Of a stretch of 64,000 nt of DNA, positions 54,580 through 64,000 are shown piece by piece (positions within the stretch are counted from its first letter, which is position 1; each line of letters starts with the position of its first letter). The notes beneath the pieces were generated by a model, which saw nothing but the letters and a program-made list of their open reading frames with translations, did not search any database and was not told the DNA's origin. This DNA is from Staphylococcus argenteus (GTDB lineage Bacteria; Bacillota; Bacilli; Staphylococcales; Staphylococcaceae): contig NC_016941.1 of NCBI RefSeq assembly GCF_000236925.1, positions 1,550,001 to 1,614,000 on the forward strand, in the 5' to 3' direction. The position numbers and the translations under genes were made by a program.

Positions 54580-55503
54580 TTAGTATACTGTCTGTTTATA
54601 TAAGAAACCTTCGTCAAATGGGCGATGATCAGGTTGAATTTCTTCTATTGGATCCATCAACATAAATTTCTCATCCTCATAAATTTCAGGGTCTTCATTG
54701 TACAAATCTATCGCTTGACGATACTGTTCCGTTACAACATTTATATATTCTTCTGTTTGTAAAATACCATCGATTTTAAAAGCATCTATACCAGCTTCAA
54801 AAAATGGTGCTAATTCTTCAATTAAGCAAATATCATTCGGTGACATAATATGTGTTCCATTATAATCTTCATATACAGGATAATTATTTTGTCTTTCTTC
54901 ATCGTAAAGTAATAAAGATTGTTCATCATTGCGACGTTCTATTTTCATCTGACGATCTTGGAAAGTGTAGTAATTACCAAGTAACATACGTTTAGATTGG
55001 AACATACATGTCATACCTTGGACTTGTACTTCTATTTCAACATCTGAATTTTCTTTTATATTTATGATTTCATCTAAATTTAATTCACGTGCTAAAACTG
55101 CTCTAGACGCACCTCTTTTACCCCAGTAATTACATTGAAAATGATTTGTTACTAACGTCTCTGCATTCCAATGAAGCGGAATTGGATTTTCTTGAGCTTT
55201 AACATACATCACTACAGCTGGATCTCCGAATATAATTCTATCCACTCTTATTTCATGTAAAAAATTAATATAATCTTCTACAGCATCTAAATGATAATTA
55301 TGGAATAAACCATTTACTGCTGTGTATACTTTTTTGCCATTTTCATGTGCTAATGCAACAGCTTCTGTCATTTGTTGTCTATTGAACTCCCCAGGAAGTC
55401 TTAAGCCAAACTTTTGTTCACCAATTACAAAAGCATCTGCACCTTTTTCAATAAGTGTTTCCATATGGCTTAATGACTTGGGTGTGACAAGTAATTCTGT
55501 CAT
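54580..55503 (-). CDS. trhP1: tRNA U34 hydroxylation protein TrhP1 (peptidase U32 family)
   Basis: This 307-residue paralogue of TrhP2 (B. subtilis yrrN) is shorter. It has LVTPKSLSHMETLIEKGADAF, RLPGEFNRQQM and VQGMTCMFQSKRMLLGNYY. The paired cysteine set of TrhP2 is largely missing, so it is probably the non-catalytic or partner subunit. The ATG at 55503 is spaced 7 nt from GGAG; the ATG at 55509 is only 2 nt from it. It starts 2 bp after trmR, coupling translation. Confidence 0.87.
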   Translation of the reverse strand: MTELLVTPKSLSHMETLIEKGADAFVIGEQKFGLRLPGEFNRQQMTEAVALAHENGKKVYTAVNGLFHNYHLDAVEDYINFLHEIRVDRIIFGDPAVVMYVKAQENPIPLHWNAETLVTNHFQCNYWGKRGASRAVLARELNLDEIINIKENSDVEIEVQVQGMTCMFQSKRMLLGNYYTFQDRQMKIERRNDEQSLLLYDEERQNNYPVYEDYNGTHIMSPNDICLIEELAPFFEAGIDAFKIDGILQTEEYINVVTEQYRQAIDLYNEDPEIYEDEKFMLMDPIEEIQPDHRPFDEGFLYKQTVY

Positions 55504-55505
55504 AG

Positions 55506-56144
55506 TCATTCTCCTTTAATTGAAATCGCTAATCCGTCATCTATATTTAAAAAATTCGTTGTATATCCCGGTTGCTGTATTAACCACTCATTATAATCTT
55601 GAACTTTTTTAACCATCTGTCTTACATTTCTCGACCTAACGATTCCAATATCTGATACGAAACCGTGGTATAAAACATTATCTGTAATAACGAGACCTTG
55701 TTGTTTTAAAAGTGGTGTATATATTTCAAAAAACTTCTTCGATTGCGCTTTTGCTGCATCAATAAATATCATATCATAAACTTTATCATTTACATTTTCA
55801 AATTGCTCTAATGCATTACCTTCTATTAAACGAATTTGGTTTCCAAGTTTATAGTCAGCAAAATTTTGTTTCGCATACTTAATCATCGTCTCATTACGCT
55901 CTATCGTAGTGACATTAATATCATTAGATAATGAGGCAAATTGCATAGAACTATAACCTATTGCTGTTCCAATTTCTAAAATGTTTTTTACTTTATTCAT
56001 TCGAATAAGTTGTTTAATCAAATCTAAAGTTAAACGATCAACAATTGGCACTTCATTTGTTATTGCAAAGTCACGCAATACTTCAATAGGACTATTTTGA
56101 TGTTGATGTAAATCTATTAAATATTTTTTATTTAGATCATCCAT
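55506..56144 (-). CDS. trmR: tRNA 5-hydroxyuridine methyltransferase TrmR
   Basis: This 212-residue class I methyltransferase (B. subtilis yrrM; often annotated O-methyltransferase) converts ho5U34 to mo5U34. The SAM site is ILEIGTAIGYSSMQFA; IDAAKAQSKKFFEIY carries the metal/catalytic Asp-Lys. It leads an operon with trhP1 and trhP2, which make its substrate, so the three genes encode one pathway that widens codon reading at position 34. The leader upstream contains a two-part hairpin (56197-56250). Confidence 0.9.
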   Translation of the reverse strand: MDDLNKKYLIDLHQHQNSPIEVLRDFAITNEVPIVDRLTLDLIKQLIRMNKVKNILEIGTAIGYSSMQFASLSNDINVTTIERNETMIKYAKQNFADYKLGNQIRLIEGNALEQFENVNDKVYDMIFIDAAKAQSKKFFEIYTPLLKQQGLVITDNVLYHGFVSDIGIVRSRNVRQMVKKVQDYNEWLIQQPGYTTNFLNIDDGLAISIKGE

Positions 56145-56196
56145 GTTTTAAACTTCCTTTATGTAAAATAAATCAATATGATTATGACAATAAAAT

Positions 56197-56250
56197 AAAT
56201 CAGCCTTCACAATTGATTTCGATCGTGCCAATCAATTAAATGACTGATTT
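56197..56250 (-). promoter_or_regulatory. Structured leader upstream of trmR
   Basis: AAATCAG (56197-56203) pairs with CTGATTT (56244-56250), and inside it AATTGATT (56211-56218) pairs with AATCAATT (56230-56237). The minus strand continues ATTTTATTG. It could be an attenuator or a protein site; its function is unknown. Confidence 0.45.
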
Positions 56251-56372
56251 CGTGTTAGACGCAATGCTATTTTATTCTTAGAAGCGAATCATTCATATAA
56301 AAATTAACTTTAGATATTTTACCATATTTCAAACAAAATTATAAGCGTTATTTAAATATGAGTTATTGACAT

Positions 56373-56412
56373 CAAAAAACTCTCACTTACCCATCTAAAG
56401 GCAAGCAAGAGT
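56373..56412 (-). terminator. Terminator of the alaS-DUF1292 run
   Basis: A 14-bp stem (56379-56392 with 56399-56412) uses several G-U pairs on the minus strand only, then TTTTTTGATG. It lies 12 bp after the DUF1292 stop. Confidence 0.82.
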
Positions 56413-56424
56413 GACTTATGTTTT

Positions 56425-56733
56425 TTATTCTTCCATTTCCGTATTAACGACTTCTTCAATCATATCCCATTCTTCATCAGTTTCGATTGGCACTAATTTA
56501 CCACCGTCACCTGACTCATCTGGTTCGTTAATCATTGGTACAAGTTCAATCATGTCATCTTCATCTGATTGTGCACCTTCTTCTGCTAAAATAACGTATT
56601 CTTTCTTGAATTCTGGGTGATAAAATTCTAATACTTTACGGTATAAAACTTCATTACCTTCTTCATCAAATAAAGTTAATAGTTCTTCTTCGTTATTAAT
56701 TTCTAGTTGTGAATCATGATTATGTTCAGTCAT
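56425..56733 (-). CDS. DUF1292 family acidic protein (YrzB-like)
   Basis: This 102-residue, strongly acidic protein has the family core [22 protein letters not shown] and YVILAEEG. The second half is nearly all Asp/Glu with scattered Pro and Gly. No enzymatic motif is visible and the function is unknown. It lies 14 bp after yqgF in the order ireB-yqgF-DUF1292, which is kept in Bacillus (yrzL-yrrK-yrzB). Confidence 0.9.
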
Positions 56734-56747
56734 AGTAAAATCTCCTT

Positions 56748-57176
56748 TTAATGTAGTGAATCTAAATAGCCTTGTAAAATAAATACTGCTGCCATTTTAT
56801 CAATCACTTGTTTTCTTTTTTGTCTTGAAACATCTGCTTCTAATAATGATCGTTCAGCAGCCATTGTGCTTAATCTTTCATCCCACATCACAATCTCAAT
56901 AGATGGGCAAGCTTCTTGCAATTTCTCTTTATATGTTAGAGATGCCTCCCCACGAAAACCTATTGAATTATTCATGTTTTTAGGTAGTCCTATTACGACT
57001 GTACCTACGTTGTGTTTTTTAATAATGTCCACTAATTGGTCAATACCTAGTTCATTATTTTCTTCATTGATACGGAGTGTGTCTAATCCTTGTGCCGTCC
57101 AACCCATTAAATCACTAATTGCAATTCCTACTGTCCTACTACCAACATCTAGTCCTAAAATTTTATGCTGTAACAT
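56748..57176 (-). CDS. yqgF: Pre-16S rRNA nuclease / RuvX-type resolvase fold YqgF
   Basis: This 142-residue RNase H-like protein has catalytic residues in [16 protein letters not shown] (Asp), [11 protein letters not shown] and [11 protein letters not shown] (Asp/Glu). Family members process the 5' end of 16S rRNA; the Holliday-junction resolvase name comes from the fold. It begins 3 bp after ireB. Confidence 0.92.
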
Positions 57177-57179
57177 AAA

Positions 57180-57440
57180 TTATTTGTTTTGCTCTTTTAA
57201 ATAGTATGAAACAAGTTCTTCCATAATGACATCTCTATCGATATGACGAATTTGGTTTCTTGCTTCATTTTGGCGTGGAATATATGCAGGGTCGCCTGAT
57301 AATAAGTAACCAACGATTTGGTTAACGGCATTATATCCTCGTTCATCTAATGTACGATAAACATTATTTAAAACATCTCTAACGTCTTGTGTTGGAAGCT
57401 CTTCATAGTCGAATTTCATTGTTTTATCAAAGTTTTCCAT
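57180..57440 (-). CDS. ireB: IreB family regulatory phosphoprotein
   Basis: This 86-residue DUF965 protein (B. subtilis yrzL) has the conserved [20 protein letters not shown] and [20 protein letters not shown]. In Enterococcus IreB is a substrate of the Ser/Thr kinase IreK and affects cephalosporin resistance. Threonines near the N-terminus (DKTMKF, LPTQD) are plausible phosphosites. The ATG at 57440 follows AAAGGAG at 8 nt. It lies 53 bp after alaS. Confidence 0.9.
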
Positions 57441-57502
57441 TTGCGACACTCCTTTAATTACAAATATAACTCACTATCATCATACAATATTATGGCTTTA
57501 AA

Positions 57503-60136
57503 TTATAGATTTTTAATGTAATCTTTAATAAAGCTTAATGATTTTGAGATATTTTCAGGTTGTGTACCGCCACCTTGAGCCATATCTGGACGACCGCCAC
57601 CTTTACCGCCAACAATTGGCGCCATTTCTCTTATAAGATCACCAGCTTTAACTTGGTTCGTTAAAGATTTAGGGACAGTTGCAACCATTGATACTTTATC
57701 ATCAACATTACTTGCAAGAATGATAATTGTATCTTGTAGTTTAGATTTAAAATCGTCCATTGTCGAGCGAATTGCTTTGGCATTTGGCACATCTACTTCC
57801 GTAACTAATACTTTAAAGCCATTAATTTCTTCTACTTGATCATCAATATTTCCCATTTTAAGTGCCGTAATTTCTTTATCACGTTGCTCTAATTGTTTTA
57901 ATAAGTTTTTCTCTTCATCTTGCAATTGAGTCAATTTATCAACAACTTGATCATCCGATTTGACTTTAAGATGTGACTTCATAGTATTGAATTTATTTTG
58001 AATGCCTTCCAAATATAAAAATGCTGCTTTTCCAGTTAAAGCTTCAATTCTACGAACACCTGCACCTGTACCTGATTCACTTACAATTTTGAACAAACCA
58101 ATTTCAGAAGTATTACGTACATGGATACCGCCACATAATTCAATTGAAAATGGCGCCATATTTACTACACGTACAACTTCGCCATATTTCTCACCAAATA
58201 ATGCCATCGCACCCATTTCTTTAGCAGACGCTATATCCATTTCTTGGATATTTACGTCAATACCTTTCCAAATTTCTTCGTTTACTAGACGTTCCACTTG
58301 ATCAATTTCTTCATTTGTCATTGGTCCAAAATGAGAAAAATCAAATCGTAAACGATCTGCTTCAACTAATGAACCTGCTTGATTAACATGATCGCCTAGC
58401 ACAGTTTTAAGTGCAGCATGTAGTAAATGAGTAGCACTATGATTCTTTTGAATGTCACGTCGGTCATTTTGGTTTACTTCAGCAGACACAGTTGCGCCAA
58501 CATTAACTTGACCAAATTGTACAACACCTTTATGCAAGTTTTGACCATTTGGTGCTTTTGTTACTTCGCTAACAGCAATTTCAAAATTATCATTAAATAC
58601 AATACCTGTATCTGCAACCTGTCCACCACTAACCGCATAAAATGGTGTTTCTGTTAACATGAAATACACTGTTTCGCCTGCTTCAACTTGGTTTACTTCT
58701 TCACCGTTATAAATTAAGTGTGTTAAAGTAGTTTGTGCTGTGGCAGTTTCATAGCCAACAAACGTACTTTCAGTCGTAATATTTTTCAATACTTCACTTT
58801 GAACTTGCATTGATTGTGAATTTTGACGTGCTTGACGTGCACGGTCACGTTGTTGTTGCATTTCTGACTCAAATGTAGTCATATCAACGTTTAATCCTTC
58901 TTGAAGTGCAATTTCTTCTGTCAATTCAATTGGGAAACCATACGTATCATATAATTTAAATGCATCTTTACCAGCAATTTCATTTGTAGATGTTTTCGCA
59001 TTCTTAATTAATTCATTTAAAATCGCTAAGCCCTCTTCTAATGTTTCATGGAATCGCTCTTCTTCAGATTTAATAACACGCTTAATAAAATCTGCTTTTT
59101 CTTTAACATTTGGATAGTAAGGTTCCATAATATCTGCAACAATATCAACTAATTTATACATAAATGGTTCGTTGATTCCTAAAGTTTGACTAAATCTTAC
59201 CGCACGACGTAATAAGCGTCGTAACACATAGCCTCGTCCTTCATTTGCAGGTAAAGCACCATCTGAAATCGCAAATGCAATTGTTCGGATATGATCAGCA
59301 ATAACTTTAAATGCCACATCTTGCTCACTATTCACTAAATATTGTTTGCCAGAAACTTTTTCAATTTCATTCATAATTGGCATGAATAAATCTGTTTCAT
59401 AGTTTGTACGAACATTTTGAGATACTGAGGCCATACGTTCTAACCCCATGCCAGTATCAATATTTTTATTAGGTAGTGGTGTGTAACTGTGATCTTTATT
59501 ATGGTTGAATTCGCTAAATACTAAATTCCAAACTTCAAGATAACGTTCATTTTCTCCACCTGGATACATTTCTTCAGCTGGGTCATCTTGTCCATATGCT
59601 TCACCACGATCATAGAAAATCTCAGTATTAGGTCCAGAAGGTCCTTCTCCGATATCCCAAAAGTTACCTTCAATACGAATAATGCGACTTTCTTCAAGAC
59701 CGATATCATTATGCCAAATATTATATGCTTCCATATCTTCTGGATGAATTGTGACATACAACTTATCTGGTTCCATACCCATCCATTTGTCACTTGTCAA
59801 AAATTCCCATGCAAATTCAATTGCTTCTTGTTTAAAGTAATCACCAATTGAGAAGTTACCTAGCATTTCAAAGAATGTATGGTGACGCGCTGTGAAACCA
59901 ACATTTTCAATATCATTTGTACGAATTGCTTTTTGAGAGTTTACAATTCTAGGTTTTTTAGGTATTTCACGACCATCAAAATATTTCTTTAATGTTGCTA
60001 CACCTGAATTAATCCATAATAATGTATCATCATCAATCGGTACTAAAGGTGCTGAAGGTTCTACCATATGTCCTTTTTCAACAAAGAAATCAAGATATTT
60101 TTGTCTAATTTCACTCGCTTTTAACTTTTTCATCAT
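57503..60136 (-). CDS. alaS: Alanyl-tRNA synthetase
   Basis: This 877-residue class II synthetase has the aminoacylation domain (about 1-450; motif 2 around [21 protein letters not shown], motif 3 near GMGLERM). The editing domain follows with the zinc site [11 protein letters not shown] and CGGIHVRNT (about 565-680), then a C-terminal coiled coil and DHHA1/C-Ala domain with [16 protein letters not shown]. Two adjacent ATG codons exist; the first (60136) is 7 nt from AGGA. Expression is governed by an alanine T-box leader. Downstream are ireB and yqgF. Confidence 0.97.
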   Translation of the reverse strand: MMKKLKASEIRQKYLDFFVEKGHMVEPSAPLVPIDDDTLLWINSGVATLKKYFDGREIPKKPRIVNSQKAIRTNDIENVGFTARHHTFFEMLGNFSIGDYFKQEAIEFAWEFLTSDKWMGMEPDKLYVTIHPEDMEAYNIWHNDIGLEESRIIRIEGNFWDIGEGPSGPNTEIFYDRGEAYGQDDPAEEMYPGGENERYLEVWNLVFSEFNHNKDHSYTPLPNKNIDTGMGLERMASVSQNVRTNYETDLFMPIMNEIEKVSGKQYLVNSEQDVAFKVIADHIRTIAFAISDGALPANEGRGYVLRRLLRRAVRFSQTLGINEPFMYKLVDIVADIMEPYYPNVKEKADFIKRVIKSEEERFHETLEEGLAILNELIKNAKTSTNEIAGKDAFKLYDTYGFPIELTEEIALQEGLNVDMTTFESEMQQQRDRARQARQNSQSMQVQSEVLKNITTESTFVGYETATAQTTLTHLIYNGEEVNQVEAGETVYFMLTETPFYAVSGGQVADTGIVFNDNFEIAVSEVTKAPNGQNLHKGVVQFGQVNVGATVSAEVNQNDRRDIQKNHSATHLLHAALKTVLGDHVNQAGSLVEADRLRFDFSHFGPMTNEEIDQVERLVNEEIWKGIDVNIQEMDIASAKEMGAMALFGEKYGEVVRVVNMAPFSIELCGGIHVRNTSEIGLFKIVSESGTGAGVRRIEALTGKAAFLYLEGIQNKFNTMKSHLKVKSDDQVVDKLTQLQDEEKNLLKQLEQRDKEITALKMGNIDDQVEEINGFKVLVTEVDVPNAKAIRSTMDDFKSKLQDTIIILASNVDDKVSMVATVPKSLTNQVKAGDLIREMAPIVGGKGGGRPDMAQGGGTQPENISKSLSFIKDYIKNL

Positions 60137-60239
60137 TTACACATCCTATTTACTGTTTTTAAAAATTATCATTCCATAAAAATTGATGACACAGATAATC
60201 AATTTAATTATACCGTCGACAAAAAAATGCATATATTTT

Positions 60240-60450
60240 ATAAAAAATAAAAAACGCCCATCCTCAAAAGGGACGAACGTTATCGCGGTACCACCCTAGT
60301 TATAAGCGTAATTAAGACGCTTATCACTTTAAATTGACTATACAGTTGTGCATAAAGTAGCGTTCACTAATGTTTGTTGTACTTTACACCAACCAGCACA
60401 TCTCTGAGATACAAATCATTAACTACTCATCTTTATACGAATTTAATTCT
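60240..60450 (-). promoter_or_regulatory. Alanine T-box riboswitch leader of alaS
   Basis: On the minus strand the T-box AGGGTGGTACCGCG spans 60297-60284. A GCT alanine specifier (60361-60359) lies in GAACGCTAC. A terminator (CGTCC 60275-60271 with GGGCG 60259-60255, then TTTTTTATTTTTTA) precedes alaS. Stems II/III are present here, unlike in the short glycine leader. Confidence 0.93.
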
Positions 60451-60479
60451 ATTTTAGTGACATTTATGCCTGTTGTCAA
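60451..60479 (-). promoter_or_regulatory. SigA-type promoter of alaS
   Basis: TTGACA (60479-60474), a 17-bp spacer and TAAAAT (60456-60451) are present. The -35 overlaps the recD2 stop codon. Confidence 0.85.
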
Positions 60480-62965
60480 CGTTCTATGAAGTCATATGGC
60501 GTGATTTCCCCCATATTAATCATAGGGTCTATTTTAAATATAGTAGCTTCAGTTAGAACAATATTATTTTTTTGTGTAGATTTATTCTCAGGTAAGTCTA
60601 CTTCGACGTTATCATTTAATAATTCAATTTGATTATCATCACTCTCAATTGAATCGTTTTGTTTAGAACTTGTACCGTTTTCAACAAAGGTTGTCGCGCT
60701 ATCATCTGAATCAGAATTAAAATATCCTTTTAATAAGGTACACAACTGTGTTAAACGTGCTTGACCATTTGTTTTCAATCCAATATCAAATGCTTCTGGA
60801 TCTCCAAGTAAAACCAAACTTGTTTTAGCTCTTGTTAAACCTGTGTATAAAATAGGTCTTTGTAACATTCTAAAATATTGTTTAACTATCGGCATAATAA
60901 CAATTGGAAATTCTGAACCTTGTGATTTATGAATCGAAGTGCAATATGCATGTGTTAACTCCATCATATCTTGTTTTGTAAATGTAATTTCATTACCTTC
61001 AAAATCAACAACAAGTACATCTTTATTAAGTGCATTTTCCTTAGCCCAAAAAATGCCAACAATAACACCTATATCACCATTAAATATATTATCATTAGGT
61101 CGATTAACAAGTTGTAGAACTTTATCTCCTTTTCTAAATACAACGTCACCAAATTCAATTTCACGCGTATCTTTTACTTTAGGATTTAATATCTCTTGCA
61201 AAACTTGATTTAATCGTTTAATACCAGCATTTCCTTTATACATTGGTGCAAGCACTTGAATATCTGCCATTGTATATCCTTTATTAACTGCACTAGTTAC
61301 AACTTTTTCAACAACATCTGGAATTTGATTAGCTTGGCAATTAATAAAACTACGATCATGAAAACGTTGTGTAATATCAATTTTCTGCCCTAATTTCATT
61401 CGATGTGCTAATTCAATAATACTTGAACCATCTTGTTGTCTGTAAACTTCTGTTAGATTCACTCTAGGAATCGCTTTAGATTCAATTAAATCTTTAAAAA
61501 CTTGACCAGGACCTACTGAAGGTAGTTGATCTTCATCACCTACAAATATTAATTGAGCATCTAATGGGACCGCACTTAAAAACTGATGAAACAACCATGT
61601 ATCCACCATTGACATTTCATCAATAATAATTAGTCGTGCATTTATCTCATTATCTAGAATATCCTCTGGCTTTGTATCTTGATTCCATCCAATTAAACGA
61701 TGAATGGTCATTGCTTCTAATCCAGTGGACTCTTGTAGCCGTTTTGATGCTCTTCCTGTTGGTGCTGCTAATACAACAGGATAGTCGTCGTTAACATAAT
61801 CATCATAATCTAAAGATAATCCATGAATTTCTGCGTACAATTCTACTATGCCTTTAATTACTGTCGTTTTCCCAGTACCAGGCCCTCCAGTTAACAACAT
61901 TACTTTAGAATTAATTGCTGTTTGTAAAGCTTCTCTTTGTGAAGCTGCATAGTTCACTTGATTGGCATCTTCAATATCACCAATATGCATCTGTAAGTCA
62001 GACTGTTCAATTTCAGTAAGTTTATTTGTATGCGTCTTTATTCGAAATAAATTTTGAACGCTTTTGATTTCTGAGTAATACAAGCTAGGAATTGCCACCT
62101 GCTCATTATCAATGATTAATTTCTTTTCTTCATTCAAAAATTGCAACATTTCGTCTAATTTTTCAGAATCGATGAACTCATCGTCTTGATAATTTAATAC
62201 TTCAGCAGTTAAATCAATGACAACATTAACAGGCAAATATGTATGTCCTTGTTTTATGCATTCTTCCTCTAATGTATAAAGCAGTGCTGCTTTTAATCGC
62301 TCATTATCGTTATATGCTATCCCAATATTTCTAGCAAGTTGATCCGCCTTGTTAAAGCCAATCCCTTTAATATCGTAAATTAATTGATATGGGTTTTGAT
62401 CTAAAATCGAAAGTGTCTCTCCAAGATAAAATTGATAAATTGCCATTGAAAGTTTTGGACCGAATCCTAAGTCATGCAAACGAATCATAATTTTTTCTGA
62501 TTCTTGATTTGCTGAAATTTGTTCTGCAATTTGCTTTTGTTTCTTTTTCGGTAATCCTGAAACTTTTTCCAATACCGTCGGATCATCCAATATATCGTTA
62601 ATCGCATTTTCACCTAATGTATTTACAATATTTTGAGCAGTTTTTTTACCAACACCTTTAAACAACTCACTTGATAAATAACTTATGATGGCCTCTTTAG
62701 TTTGTGGCAATTCTTTTTCAAATGTTTCGGCTTTTAATTGTTTACCGTAACGAGGATGTTCAACCACTTGTCCTTTAAACGTGTAGACATCTCCTTCAAC
62801 AATATTTGGAAGAAACCCTACAACTGTTGGCATTGTGTCAAAATCTTCATTTGTTTCAATGGTATCTACTTTGAGCACCGTATAAAAATTATCACTGTTT
62901 TGAAACAATATCGCTTCAACAGTACCTTTGATCATCGAATAATCAAATAGTGTAGGGTCTGACAT
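60476..62965 (-). CDS. recD2: RecD2-type 5'-3' DNA helicase
   Basis: This 829-residue SF1B helicase is of the RecD2 class, found without RecBC. An N-terminal OB-like region and helix-hairpin-helix repeats (LFKGVGKKTAQNIV, VSGLPKKKQKQIAEQ, IKGIGFNKADQLA; about 95-220) precede the motor. The motor has LTGGPGTGKTTVIKG (Walker A), IDEMSMVD (Walker B), GDEDQLPSVGPG and GLTRAKTSLVLLGDP. The C-terminal 100 residues are acidic and polar. RecD2 takes part in replication-fork repair and mismatch-linked processes in Gram-positives. It starts 1 bp after the TPR gene. Confidence 0.95.
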   Translation of the reverse strand: MSDPTLFDYSMIKGTVEAILFQNSDNFYTVLKVDTIETNEDFDTMPTVVGFLPNIVEGDVYTFKGQVVEHPRYGKQLKAETFEKELPQTKEAIISYLSSELFKGVGKKTAQNIVNTLGENAINDILDDPTVLEKVSGLPKKKQKQIAEQISANQESEKIMIRLHDLGFGPKLSMAIYQFYLGETLSILDQNPYQLIYDIKGIGFNKADQLARNIGIAYNDNERLKAALLYTLEEECIKQGHTYLPVNVVIDLTAEVLNYQDDEFIDSEKLDEMLQFLNEEKKLIIDNEQVAIPSLYYSEIKSVQNLFRIKTHTNKLTEIEQSDLQMHIGDIEDANQVNYAASQREALQTAINSKVMLLTGGPGTGKTTVIKGIVELYAEIHGLSLDYDDYVNDDYPVVLAAPTGRASKRLQESTGLEAMTIHRLIGWNQDTKPEDILDNEINARLIIIDEMSMVDTWLFHQFLSAVPLDAQLIFVGDEDQLPSVGPGQVFKDLIESKAIPRVNLTEVYRQQDGSSIIELAHRMKLGQKIDITQRFHDRSFINCQANQIPDVVEKVVTSAVNKGYTMADIQVLAPMYKGNAGIKRLNQVLQEILNPKVKDTREIEFGDVVFRKGDKVLQLVNRPNDNIFNGDIGVIVGIFWAKENALNKDVLVVDFEGNEITFTKQDMMELTHAYCTSIHKSQGSEFPIVIMPIVKQYFRMLQRPILYTGLTRAKTSLVLLGDPEAFDIGLKTNGQARLTQLCTLLKGYFNSDSDDSATTFVENGTSSKQNDSIESDDNQIELLNDNVEVDLPENKSTQKNNIVLTEATIFKIDPMINMGEITPYDFIER

Positions 62966-62966
62966 A

Positions 62967-63635
62967 CTATTCCTCCTCTTTCATTGTAGTGAATGTTTTC
63001 AATGCATGTTGACTTAACAAATGCTTAGGATCAATTTGTACTGCTTCTTTAAAATGCCCGATAGCCTCGTCAATATTCTCATTCTTCATAAATATTGCTA
63101 AGCCTAAGTTGTATCTTGCATCAACATGATTTCCATCTATTGCTAAAACATGTTTAAGTTGTGTAATAGCTTCATCAAACATTTCAAGTTGGCATAAGAC
63201 TAGGCCATATTGAAATTGAACTTCTATATCATTGTTTTCATCTAATTCAGCAGCAGTCATTAAAAATGGTAAGGCTTGTTTAAATGCTTCTAATTGATTA
63301 AATGCCATACCAATCATATAATTACAGTCAACTTGTTCAATGTTAGTTCGCAACGCTTGTTGATATAATTTAATAGATTCTTGATAACGTTGCTGATTGT
63401 AATATATGTTAGCTAAATTGTAAAAAACGATACCATTTTGTGAATCGATTGTTAAAGCTTTCTGGAAAAATCGTTCTGCTTTTTCAATCTCATTCGCATC
63501 TGCCAAAACAATACCGGCATTAATATAGTTTTCAATAATATTAGGGTCTTCTTCGATATTATCGAAAAGTGCTTGTAACGCAGCCTCTATTTCCCCGTTT
63601 TGAATGTATTGATATATTGTCTGTTGATCTATCAT
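62967..63635 (-). CDS. Tetratricopeptide-repeat protein (YrrB-like)
   Basis: The 222 residues form about six TPR units of 34 residues (for example AGIVLADANEIEKAERFFQKAL, written over residues 42-63). The repeats carry the usual W/L-G-Y-A-F pattern, with Ala8 and Ala20 equivalents. There is no signal peptide or catalytic domain. It is a cytosolic protein-protein adaptor corresponding to B. subtilis yrrB, which lies between trmU/mnmA and recD2. The partner is unknown. It is transcribed with recD2. Confidence 0.9.
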   Translation of the reverse strand: MIDQQTIYQYIQNGEIEAALQALFDNIEEDPNIIENYINAGIVLADANEIEKAERFFQKALTIDSQNGIVFYNLANIYYNQQRYQESIKLYQQALRTNIEQVDCNYMIGMAFNQLEAFKQALPFLMTAAELDENNDIEVQFQYGLVLCQLEMFDEAITQLKHVLAIDGNHVDARYNLGLAIFMKNENIDEAIGHFKEAVQIDPKHLLSQHALKTFTTMKEEE

Positions 63636-63743
63636 GTCCGAACCTCATTTCTTAACAATTATAACATTTCAATAATTACTCTGTCTCAAATCTTATAACA
63701 GTAATCATTTAGAATTACTATGTATTTCCCATCCAATAAAAGC

Positions 63744-63771
63744 GAGCCTGAGACACAAATGTCCTAGGCTC
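63744..63771. repeat. Intergenic hairpin repeat
   Basis: GAGCCT-GA-GACA (63744-63755) pairs with TGTC-CT-AGGCTC (63760-63771). It is related to the element at 31109 and common in S. aureus intergenic DNA. Confidence 0.6.
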
Positions 63772-63791
63772 TACAATGTTATATTAGCAGT

Positions 63792-63924
63792 AGTTGGCGG
63801 GTCCCCACCCCAACTTGCACATTATTGTAAGCTGGCTTTCCGCCAGCTTCTGTGTTGGGGCCCCAACACAGAGAATTTCGAAAAGAAATCCTACAGGCAA
63901 TGCGAGTTGGGGTGGGCCCCAACA
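63792..63924. repeat. STAR-type GC-rich intergenic repeat
   Basis: TGTGTTGGGGCCCC (63851-63864) matches the STAR consensus. It lies in a 20-bp palindrome (63851-63870) and is flanked by related GTTGGGG/CCCCAAC copies near 63801-63813 and 63905-63922. The hairpin GCTGGC/GCCAGC (63831-63847) is adjacent. The GC content stands out sharply from the surroundings. The 365 bp upstream of the TPR gene hold these repeats and no gene. Confidence 0.85.
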
Positions 63925-64000
63925 TAAAGCAATTCTTTTTCTTTAGATATTAGTATTTCTTATGCATGAGTTTTACTCATGTATTCCTATTTTTAAGTAC

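Noticed and set aside
53300..55503. Annotating the two U32-family proteins as secreted collagenases
   Set aside because: There is no signal peptide, and they are co-operonic with trmR; the tRNA hydroxylation role of the family explains the cluster better.

Overview
The window is 64 kb of chromosome from a low-GC Gram-positive, and almost every gene can be matched to the Staphylococcus aureus core genome in the same order (pbp3-sodA-zur ... sigA-dnaG ... dnaK operon ... com operon ... greA-udk ... alaS-recD2). Several proteins (MtnN, RecO, AlaS, SodA) differ at a scatter of positions from the S. aureus sequences as I remember them. A sister species of the S. aureus complex, such as S. argenteus, is therefore as likely as S. 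aureus itself. 63 of the 66 protein genes lie on the minus strand; only glyS, rpsT and a small membrane-protein gene are on the plus strand. No tRNA, rRNA, CRISPR array, insertion sequence or prophage was seen.

Layout, left to right. 1-3.8 kb: 5' part of pbp3, sodA, and the zinc operon mreA-mreB-zur with a palindromic operator candidate. 3.8-12.7 kb: nfo, cshB, a NIF3 protein, trmK, the sigA/dnaG macromolecular-synthesis pair, and ppsR-ccpN. 12.7-14.6 kb: plus-strand glyS behind a glycine T-box riboswitch. 14.6-21.1 kb: recO-era-cdd-dgkA-ybeY-phoH, then a membrane operon of a coiled-coil protein, floA and nfeD. 21.4-31 kb: rpsU, mtaB-rsmE-prmA, the heat-shock operon hrcA-grpE-dnaK-dnaJ (CIRCE plus a CtsR box), and hemW. 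31-34.6 kb: lepA, rpsT, holA. 34.7-43.9 kb: late-competence genes comEA-comEB-comEC and a ribosome/NAD/shikimate cluster (mtnN, yqeG, yqeH, aroE, yhbY, nadD, yqeK, rsfS and a methyltransferase). 44-52 kb is the least conserved-looking part: a small membrane protein, a Fic gene bracketed by duplicated terminators, and a six-gene operon joining 5-oxoprolinase genes (pxpABC) with a second biotin carboxylase/BCCP pair and an NRAMP-like transporter. 52-64 kb: trmR-trhP1-trhP2-udk-greA (U34 tRNA modification), ireB-yqgF-DUF1292, alaS with an alanine T-box, recD2, a TPR protein, and an intergenic region carrying a STAR-type repeat.

The genes are mostly housekeeping: translation, tRNA and rRNA modification, ribosome assembly, replication and repair, chaperones and metal homeostasis. 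The observations most worth following are the biotin-linked oxoprolinase operon, whose separate proteins together hold the domain set of urea carboxylase; its transporter, which lacks the NRAMP metal ligands; the Fic gene between 32-bp repeats that act as terminators; and ccpN, whose DNA-binding domain can only be translated from a rare ATA start codon. No wholly new system can be claimed from sequence alone.
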